A stretch of 64,000 bases of DNA from JALZAI01 sp038207565 (GTDB lineage: Bacteria; Actinomycetota; Actinomycetes; Mycobacteriales; Jatrophihabitantaceae). The notes beneath the pieces were generated by a model. That model searched no databases. It saw nothing but the letters and a program-made list of their open reading frames with translations, and was not told the DNA's origin. The stretch lies in assembly GCA_038207565.1 (NCBI GenBank), contig JBBQZQ010000017.1, positions 16,143 through 80,142 of the forward strand. The letters run 5' to 3'. A program made the position numbers and the translations under genes. Each line of letters starts with the position of its first letter. Position 1 is the stretch's first letter. This document shows, piece by piece, positions 52,073 to 58,663 of the stretch.

Positions 52073-53310
52073 CTACGTCGGCCGGGTGTACTGGTCCGGC
52101 TCGGGCGGATCGGCGCTCGTGTCGCGGGGATAATGCGGTGGCGGTGTGCTGTAGCGGTGGCCGGACGGTGAATTCCATCGGGTGTCGCCGTCTTCGCTCC
52201 GGCGCACCGTCCAGCCGGCTTCGTGCTTCAGGTGGTGGTGCCGGCAACAGAGGGCGTGCAGATTGGGCCCATTCGTAGTGCCGCCCTCGTCCCAGGCGAC
52301 GAGATGGTCCAGGTCGCAGCGGCGGGCGCGACGGTTGCACCCGGGAAAGCGGCAGCTTGCGTCGCGGGCGAGGACGAAGTCGCGCAGCTCAGCCGGCGGA
52401 CGGTAGGTGGTACGTCCGTAGTCGATCAGCCGTCCGAGATCGTCGGTCACCAGGCGCCGCCAGGTACCCGACTGGTCGTCCGCAATGCGCCGGGCCAGCT
52501 CGGCCGGGATCGGGCCATGCCCGTCGAGTTCAGCTGCCTGATCGTCGAGCCCGAGCAGGGTTGACATCGCCACGATCACCTGTACCGCGGGTCGGCGCCC
52601 CTGCTGGCGCGCGGCGTTCGGCGACGAGCACGCCCGCTCGACAAGCGCGTCGGCACGCTGCTGATCGGCAGTGCGGTCGGAACCACGCACCACGGTTGCG
52701 TCGATGGACGCCATGACCGCTGCCGCGTCATCTGCGCGCAGGAGTGCCCATATCGTCGCCATGCCGTCGCCATGCCGTCGTCGCCGGGGAACAGGTCGAC
52801 ACGACGATCCGCCACTGCCCTCTCGTGGCGGGTCTCGGCGGCGTCGCGGTCGAGCGAGAGCACCGCTCGCATCACTGACCGGCGGAACTCACCGACAGTC
52901 TGTTGGTCGGCCCGCGGCAGCACGCGTGCCTGCACCGCATCGGCGGCCAGGTCGCTCAGCGGCAACACGGCGTCGACGAGGGCGCGCGCTTGCAGCATCG
53001 TGAGCGATCCCTGCTCGAGCGCACGCAGCGAGGCGGGCAGCCGCCGGACGAGTTCGCACGCAACAGCCAGTCGATCCGCGGCAACACCGAATGACAGCCG
53101 CAAGGCGCATGCTACTTCTTCACGCACCCGCTGCTTGGCCCGCACGTCGGCCATGGTCTGAACGGGCGTGGGGTCAGCGTCCATAGCCGCCAACACGCGC
53201 TGCTGCTCGGCATCGAGGAACGCTCGTGCCCGCTCCAACTCGACCAGCCGGTCGACGCGCCGCTCGTGCGTCAGCGCGGTCGGATCGACCCGCTCGAGCA
53301 TCGCTGTCAT
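52073..53310 (-). pseudogene. DUF222/13E12-repeat HNH endonuclease, frameshifted by an 11-bp duplication
   Basis: The N-terminal DUF222 part (53310 to about 52770, LERVDPTALTHERRVDRLVE, ending VDLFPGDDGMAT) and the C-terminal part (GMATIWALLRADDAAAVMAS to the end) are in different frames. The break coincides with an exact 11-bp tandem duplication at 52756-52766/52767-52777. Removing one copy restores one reading frame of roughly 410 aa. The HNH site is intact (CRFPGCNRRARRCDLDHLVA, ALCCRHHHLKHE). Such genes are multicopy in actinobacteria and linked to mobile DNA. A sequencing error cannot be excluded. Confidence 0.85.
52756..52777. repeat. 11-bp direct duplication in HNH gene
   Basis: GTCGCCATGCC occurs twice head-to-tail with no spacer. 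It is the direct cause of the frameshift in the HNH gene. Confidence 0.9.
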
Positions 53311-53584
53311 GCCCCAGAAGTTACCCGACGGGTCTGACAGTTTTCGGCCGAAAGCCCGCTGTGCAAGGGAATTCGGTCACCGTCATTGTCCCGGCCGATG
53401 CCAGGCAGTGCACCCGAGGCCTTGCTATGCAGCGGAACTGCTGCTGACACTGTTTCCGGACATCGCGCGACAAGCCGAACCCGAGGACATTCCCGCGATC
53501 CTGGAACTCATCCACGCGAACTGGCTTCTACCGCAGGCAGGGTGGTGCGGCGCAGTCGGAGTGTGGACTCCTCCAGCACAGAGC

Positions 53585-54616
53585 TCACCGACCGCCCGCG
53601 AGCTCGCGCGAGCGTTGCTCGACACCCATCTCGCCGTAGGGATAGTCCGACGTGTGCAGGTCGCTCGCCTTCTCGAGAGCAGCGCTCTCGTCATCGGTGA
53701 GGTGCAGATCGGCTGCCTTCAGGTTCGCTTCGAGCTGCTCGACCGTGCGCGCACCGAGGATCGTCGAGGTCACCGATGGGCGGTCGGTCACCCAGGCCAG
53801 CGCGACCTCGGCCATCGTCACGCCACGAGCCGACGCGATGGACTGCACGGCGTCGATCACGTCCCACGTGCGCTCGGTGCCGCGGCGCTCCCAGGCTTCC
53901 ATTCCGCGCGCGGGATCCTCGCCGAGTCGCGTCGCACCGGTCGGCCGCTCGTCGCGTCGGTACTTGCCCGAAAGCCAGCCACCGCCGAGCGGACTCCACG
54001 GCAAGAGGCCCAGGCCGGCGTCCATCGCGGCGGGCACGATTTCCCACTCGATCTCGCGTACGAGCAGGCTGTACTGCGGCTGCAACGTCACCGGCGGCGC
54101 GACATTCATGGCCCGCGCGAGGTGCACGATCTTCGTCAGCTGCCAGCCGGTGAAGTTCGACAGGCCATAGTAGCGGATCTTGCCCTCGCGGACGAAACCG
54201 TCGAGTGTGCGCAGCGTCTCCTCCATCGGTGTCCACGGATCGAACGCGTGCACCTGGTAGAGGTCCACCGAGTCGAGCCCGAGCCGGTTCAGCGACGCAT
54301 CGAGCGCGCGGGTGAGGTGGCGAGCAGAGAGCCCCGCGCCGTTGGGATTGTCGTGGAGCGGGAAGCGGCCCTTCGTCGCGAGCACGACCGGTTCGGTGAC
54401 CGCGGCGGGACGTGCTGCGAACCAGCGGCCGATGATCTCCTCCGACGCTCCGTCCGAGTACACATCGGCGGTGTCGACGAGCGTGCCGCCTGCTTCGACG
54501 AAGCGATCGAGCTGGGCGTGCGACACGTCTTCGTCGGACTCCGAGCCGAAGGTCATGGTGCCGAGACAGAGGGTGGAGACGGCGCAGCCGGTGCGTCCGA
54601 GGGTGCGGTAATCCAT
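53585..54616 (-). CDS. Aldo/keto reductase
   Basis: 343-aa NADPH-dependent TIM-barrel reductase. LGRTGCAVSTLCLGTMTFG, catalytic Asp/Tyr in VDTADVYSDG, Lys in VLATKGRF, His in YQVHAFDPWTP, and cofactor region ILGARTVEQLEANL. Substrate unknown. Encoded 10 nt after the MOSC gene, in an SDR-MOSC-AKR operon. Confidence 0.93.
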   Translation of the reverse strand: MDYRTLGRTGCAVSTLCLGTMTFGSESDEDVSHAQLDRFVEAGGTLVDTADVYSDGASEEIIGRWFAARPAAVTEPVVLATKGRFPLHDNPNGAGLSARHLTRALDASLNRLGLDSVDLYQVHAFDPWTPMEETLRTLDGFVREGKIRYYGLSNFTGWQLTKIVHLARAMNVAPPVTLQPQYSLLVREIEWEIVPAAMDAGLGLLPWSPLGGGWLSGKYRRDERPTGATRLGEDPARGMEAWERRGTERTWDVIDAVQSIASARGVTMAEVALAWVTDRPSVTSTILGARTVEQLEANLKAADLHLTDDESAALEKASDLHTSDYPYGEMGVEQRSRELAGGR

Positions 54617-54626
54617 ATCGGGGACG

Positions 54627-55268
54627 CTACGGGAGCAGCTCGCGGACGTCGTCGGGCAGGTCGTCGCCGGCAGCTGCGAGCGATGAGCGCAGGTCGTGCT
54701 CGGTGGTCAACGCACGAAACATCAGCGAGACCGTCACCTCGTGCTCAGGACGGTGCACCACGTCGATCGCCTGCCCGGCTTCGATCGAACCGCGTGTCAC
54801 CACCGCCAGGTAGGCGCCCGGACGCGCGGCCTGCGTGAATACCTTGAGCCAGCCGACCTCGCCGACCCAACCGCGAAATGTCGAGCACGGGATCCGAGGA
54901 CAGGTGACCCGCAGTTCGGCGGATCCGATGCGCCAACGCTCGCCGATCCGGGCGTCGTCCACGTCGATGTCTCGCGTCGTGAGGTTCTCGCCGAAGAAGC
55001 CGTTGGGGACGGGGCGGCCCAGGCGTTGCTGCCATGCGTCCAGCTGCTCGCGTGCAAACGCGTACACCGCCTGCTCGGAGCCGCCGTGGTTGGCCACATC
55101 GCCGATGAAGTCACCGACCAGTCCGCTGCCGAGGCCGCCGCGCTTCGGGCCAGGGTCGCGCAGCTCGACCGGCCCGCTGACCGGATGCTTGCCGATGCCG
55201 GTCGACTCCGCCTTCTTGTAGGGATTCGGCCTGGGACGTGCCAGGTTCACCGAGTCGACGATCGCCAC
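54627..55268 (-). CDS. MOSC domain protein (YiiM-like)
   Basis: 213 aa. HPVSGPVELRDPG, GGSEQAVYAFAREQLDAW, NGFFGENLTT and CPRIPCSTFRGW with the conserved Cys are typical of YiiM-like MOSC proteins, which use a molybdenum cofactor to reduce N-hydroxylated compounds. GTG 55268. Middle gene of the three-gene minus-strand unit. Confidence 0.92.
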   Translation of the reverse strand: MAIVDSVNLARPRPNPYKKAESTGIGKHPVSGPVELRDPGPKRGGLGSGLVGDFIGDVANHGGSEQAVYAFAREQLDAWQQRLGRPVPNGFFGENLTTRDIDVDDARIGERWRIGSAELRVTCPRIPCSTFRGWVGEVGWLKVFTQAARPGAYLAVVTRGSIEAGQAIDVVHRPEHEVTVSLMFRALTTEHDLRSSLAAAGDDLPDDVRELLP

Positions 55269-55310
55269 GTCTGGTGACGTTACCGAGGTGGTGGTTGCGT
55301 ATTTCGTGGA

Positions 55311-56078
55311 TCAGCCGCGTTCCTCGGCGATGGAGTTGCCGCCATCGACGACGATCGTCTGCCCGGTGACGTAGGACGCGCCGGGCGATGCGCAGAACGC
55401 GACAACGGCGGCCACTTCGTCCGGCGTCGCGCTGCGACCCAGGGGCGTGTGCAGACCCTGCTCGTGCTCGTGCGGAGTCTGCGATCCGGTAGCGATCCAT
55501 CCGGGCGCCACGCTGTTGACGGTGATGCCGCGAGGCGCCAGGTCGACCGCCAATGCCCTTGCCAGACCGGTCATCGCGGCTTTCGCGCTCGCATAGACCG
55601 GGTCCTCGGGCATCGCCATCACCGGACCGGTCACGCTCGCCACCATCACGATCCGTCCCAGGTCGTTCATGACGCGCAACACCTCTCGCGTGGTGAGGAA
55701 CGCCGTGTCCAGGTTGCGGCGCAACCCGCTGTGCCAGGTGTCCAGCGACAGCTCGGACAACGGGCCGTCCTCGGTGTCGGGACGGGACACCGACGTCAGG
55801 CCGGCGTTGTTGACCAGAACATCGATGCGGTGTGACCAATCCCTGACGGCGCCGACCACCCGAGCGACCTGTGCTGCATCGGTGAGGTCGGCGACGAGCG
55901 GCAGCACGGCGTGGTCGGCCAGCTCCTCGGCTCGCTGCTCGATACGGTCGGTGGTCGCGGTGATCGCGACCGACGCGCCCATCTCGGCCAGCAGGCGCGC
56001 AGTCGCGAAGCCGATTCCGCTCGGGCTGCCCGCACCGGTGACGAGCGCAGTCTGACCGGTGAGGTCGAACGCCCGCAT
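55311..56078 (-). CDS. SDR family oxidoreductase
   Basis: 255-aa classical SDR. Cofactor loop VTGAGSPSGIGFATARLL, VNNAGLTSV, Ser in VASVTGPV, YASAKAAMTGLARAL, and a C-terminal GQTIVVDGGNSIAEERG. Substrate unknown. First gene of the SDR-MOSC-AKR set; start at 56078 is divergent from tsaB. Confidence 0.92.
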   Translation of the reverse strand: MRAFDLTGQTALVTGAGSPSGIGFATARLLAEMGASVAITATTDRIEQRAEELADHAVLPLVADLTDAAQVARVVGAVRDWSHRIDVLVNNAGLTSVSRPDTEDGPLSELSLDTWHSGLRRNLDTAFLTTREVLRVMNDLGRIVMVASVTGPVMAMPEDPVYASAKAAMTGLARALAVDLAPRGITVNSVAPGWIATGSQTPHEHEQGLHTPLGRSATPDEVAAVVAFCASPGASYVTGQTIVVDGGNSIAEERG

Positions 56079-56231
56079 CAGACCTGCTCGCCAACCGACG
56101 TAGCGGTGGCGAGCGGTTCCAGGTCGAGGGTCACCCGTCGATCCTTGCAGGGCGGGTCGATCCTTGCAGGGCGGGCGAGGCGCCCGTGCTCCAACGGCAA
56201 CCGGTTACCACGACGAGCTTGGCTAGGCTCA

Positions 56232-56885
56232 ATGATCGTGCTCGTCCTCGCGCTGGACACCTCCTCGGCAGCCGTCTCGGCGGCCGTGCTCGAGGTCGGC
56301 GATGCCGTCGACGTCCGTGCCGGCGCCACCACGCTCGATGCCCGCGCACACGGCGAGCGGTTGGCGCCGAACATCGCGGCCTCGCTGGCCCAAGCAGATG
56401 TCCGGCCGGGTGATCTGGCCGCGATCGTCGTGGGTACCGGACCAGGCCCGTACACCGGTCTGCGCGTCGGTCTGGTCACCGCGGCCGTCCTGTCCGAGGC
56501 CCTCCACGTCCCGGCGTACGGCGTGTGCTCGCTGGACGGCATGGCCGATCACCCGGGGATGCTGCTCGTCGCGAGCGATGCCCGCCGCAAGGAGATCTAC
56601 TGGGCGCGCTACCGCGACGCGGTGCGGATCGACGGGCCGGCCGTGTCGCGTCCCGCCGACGTGGTCCTCGACGGGATCGAGGCGATGACCGGTGCCGGGG
56701 CGCGCCGGTACTGCGACGAGATCGGACTCCCGCTGCTCGACAATGACCACCCGCACCTGCCCTCGCTCGTCGCCCGCGCCCTGGACCGCGTCCGCGCCGG
56801 CGCGCCAGCCGACCCGCTCACCCCGCTCTACCTGCGCCGTCCCGACGCCGTCGTCCCAAGCCCGTCGAAGGCGGTCACCCCGTGA
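56232..56885 (+). CDS. tsaB: tRNA threonylcarbamoyladenosine protein TsaB
   Basis: 217-aa ASKHA-fold partner of TsaD. LALDTSSAAVSAAVLE, HGERLAPNIAASL and VGTGPGPYTGLRVGLVTA are family hallmarks. ATG 56232 (MIVLVLALDTS) with GGCTAGGCTC upstream. Overlaps rimI by GTGA. Usually adjacent to tsaE, but separated here. Confidence 0.95.
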   Translation: MIVLVLALDTSSAAVSAAVLEVGDAVDVRAGATTLDARAHGERLAPNIAASLAQADVRPGDLAAIVVGTGPGPYTGLRVGLVTAAVLSEALHVPAYGVCSLDGMADHPGMLLVASDARRKEIYWARYRDAVRIDGPAVSRPADVVLDGIEAMTGAGARRYCDEIGLPLLDNDHPHLPSLVARALDRVRAGAPADPLTPLYLRRPDAVVPSPSKAVTP

Positions 56886-57325
56886 CCGTCGTCGCGATGA
56901 CCCGGCGGCACATCGATGCGCTGATGCCGTTCGAGAAGCAGATGTTCGGCGCCGAGGCGTGGGCGGCGTCCAGCTATCGCTGGGAACTGAGCGAGACCCG
57001 CACCCGCTACTACGTCGTCGCCGAGGGCGAGGGGGGCGAGTTGCTGGGCTGGGCCGGTGTCATGGTGGTCGACGGCGCGGCGGAGATCCTCACGGTCGGG
57101 GTCGTTCCGGCGGCCCGCCGCCGCGGCATCGCCGGCACGCTGGTGCACGCACTGCTCGCCGAGGCCGGCAGCCGGGGTGCCACGGAGGTGTTTCTCGAGG
57201 TCCGTCTCGACAACAAGGCAGCGCTTGCGTTGTACGAGCGGGAGGGATTCCTCGCGGTCGGCCGGCGCAAGGGCTACTACGAGCACGGCAGGGTGGATGC
57301 GGTCGTGATGCGCCGTGAGCTCTGA
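56882..57325 (+). CDS. rimI: Ribosomal protein S18-alanine N-acetyltransferase
   Basis: 147-aa GNAT. EKQMFGAEAWAASSYRWEL, the acetyl-CoA loop VVPAARRRGIAGTLV, and FLEVRLDNKAALALYERE with RRKGYYEHGR. GTG 56882. Overlaps tsaD by 11 nt, the standard tsaB-rimI-tsaD arrangement. Confidence 0.94.
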   Translation: MTVVAMTRRHIDALMPFEKQMFGAEAWAASSYRWELSETRTRYYVVAEGEGGELLGWAGVMVVDGAAEILTVGVVPAARRRGIAGTLVHALLAEAGSRGATEVFLEVRLDNKAALALYEREGFLAVGRRKGYYEHGRVDAVVMRREL

Positions 57326-58349
57326 AGAGCCGCTCGTCCTGGGCATCGAGACGTCCTGCGACGAGACCGGCGTCGGCATCGTGCGGGGCACGACGTTGCT
57401 GGCGGACGCGATCGCGAGCAGCGTCGACGAGCACGCCCGCTTCGGCGGCGTGGTGCCCGAGGTCGCCAGCCGGGCGCACCTCGAGGCGATGGTGCCGACG
57501 ATCCGCCGCGCCCTCGACTGCGCGGGTCTTGCTGTCACGGACGTCGACGCCGTCGCCGTTACGGCCGGGCCGGGACTGGCCGGCGCCCTGCTCGTCGGTG
57601 TCGCCGCTGCCAAGGCCTACGCGTTAGCGCTGGGCAAGCCGCTCTACGGCGTGAACCACCTCGCCGCGCATGTGGCGGTCGACCTGCTGGAACACGGGCC
57701 GCTGGACGAGCCGTGCGTCGCGCTACTCGTCTCGGGCGGTCATTCGTCGCTGCTGATGGTGCCGCGGATCGGCGGCGAGCAGGTCACCGAGCTGGGCGCG
57801 ACCGTCGACGACGCGGCGGGGGAGGCCTACGACAAGGTGGCCCGCCTGCTCGGCCTGCCCTTTCCGGGCGGGCCGCCGATCGACCGGCTGGCCCGCGAGG
57901 GCGATCCGGCCGCGATCGACTTCCCGCGGGGCATGCGCGACGACACGTTCCGCTTCTCCTTCGCCGGGCTGAAGACGGCGGTGGCGCGCTGGGTCGAGGC
58001 GCGCCAGCGGGCGGGAGAACCGGTGCCCACGGCCGATGTCGCCGCGTCCTTCCAGGAGGCCGTGGTGGACGTCCTGACAGCCAAGGCGGTCCGGGCGGCG
58101 CGCGAACAGGGAGTTGGGCACCTCGTCATCGGCGGCGGTGTCGCGGCCAACTCGCGGCTGCGGGCGCTGGCCGGGCAACGGTGCGCCGCGGCCGGGCTGC
58201 GGCTGCGCGTCCCGCGTCCGGGACTGTGCACCGACAACGGGGCCATGGTCGCCGCGCTCGGTGCGCAGCTGGTCGCACACGGCGCGGTGCCGTCGGCACT
58301 CGACATCCCGGCCGACTCGGCCCTGCCCATCACCCGAGTGCTCACCTGA
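57315..58349 (+). CDS. tsaD: tRNA N6-adenosine threonylcarbamoyltransferase TsaD
   Basis: 344 aa, catalytic subunit that transfers the threonylcarbamoyl group to tRNA A37. LGIETSCDETGVG, metal His pair in VNHLAAHVAV, LVSGGHSSLL, GGPPIDRLA and VIGGGVAANSRLR. GTG 57315 (VSSEEPLVLGIETS). Confidence 0.97.
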   Translation: MSSEEPLVLGIETSCDETGVGIVRGTTLLADAIASSVDEHARFGGVVPEVASRAHLEAMVPTIRRALDCAGLAVTDVDAVAVTAGPGLAGALLVGVAAAKAYALALGKPLYGVNHLAAHVAVDLLEHGPLDEPCVALLVSGGHSSLLMVPRIGGEQVTELGATVDDAAGEAYDKVARLLGLPFPGGPPIDRLAREGDPAAIDFPRGMRDDTFRFSFAGLKTAVARWVEARQRAGEPVPTADVAASFQEAVVDVLTAKAVRAAREQGVGHLVIGGGVAANSRLRALAGQRCAAAGLRLRVPRPGLCTDNGAMVAALGAQLVAHGAVPSALDIPADSALPITRVLT

Positions 58350-58395
58350 GCACCGCTCGACGGGGTCGGACGGTCGGACGGGGCAGGATGGCGGG

Positions 58396-58620
58396 ATGGG
58401 AACGGTCATGTGGGAGGCCCGGGCGGCCGAAGGCCGGCTGCACGAACTGATCGAGCACGTGCGCGCGAACAGCGACCCCACCGCCAGCATCTACCGCACT
58501 GCCGAGCCCGACGCGCGCGTCGTCGTCATCGACCCGACCGGCCGCGGCGTGCTCGACGTCCCGGCCGCTCTGGTGGCCCGCACTCCGCACGCCTGGGCCT
58601 TCGAGGCAGTCGAGCGCTGA
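58396..58620 (+). CDS. Small hypothetical protein
   Basis: 74 aa, beginning MGTVMWEARAAEGRLHELIE and ending ALVARTPHAWAFEAVER. No signal peptide or membrane helix; the sequence alternates charged helix and a short beta-like segment (ARVVVIDPTG). It resembles a small alpha/beta protein but I recognise no family. ATG 58396 with GGCGGG upstream. Downstream of tsaD by 46 nt. Confidence 0.7.
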   Translation: MGTVMWEARAAEGRLHELIEHVRANSDPTASIYRTAEPDARVVVIDPTGRGVLDVPAALVARTPHAWAFEAVER

Positions 58621-58663
58621 CCCGCCCTTGCCTCTGCGGGCGGGGACCAGCACAGTGCATTGC

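Noticed and set aside
52576..53310. Two separate HNH/DUF222 genes
   Set aside because: The two frames join into one family protein once a single copy of the 11-bp duplication is removed, so one frameshifted gene is the simpler reading.
53430..53584. Short plus-strand segment reading AELLLTLFPDIARQAEPED onwards, possible gene remnant
   Set aside because: About 45 residues look protein-like and vaguely acetyltransferase-like (PEDIPAILELIHA), but there is no start, no full domain and no end before the aldo/keto reductase. Left as non-coding or an unresolved relic.
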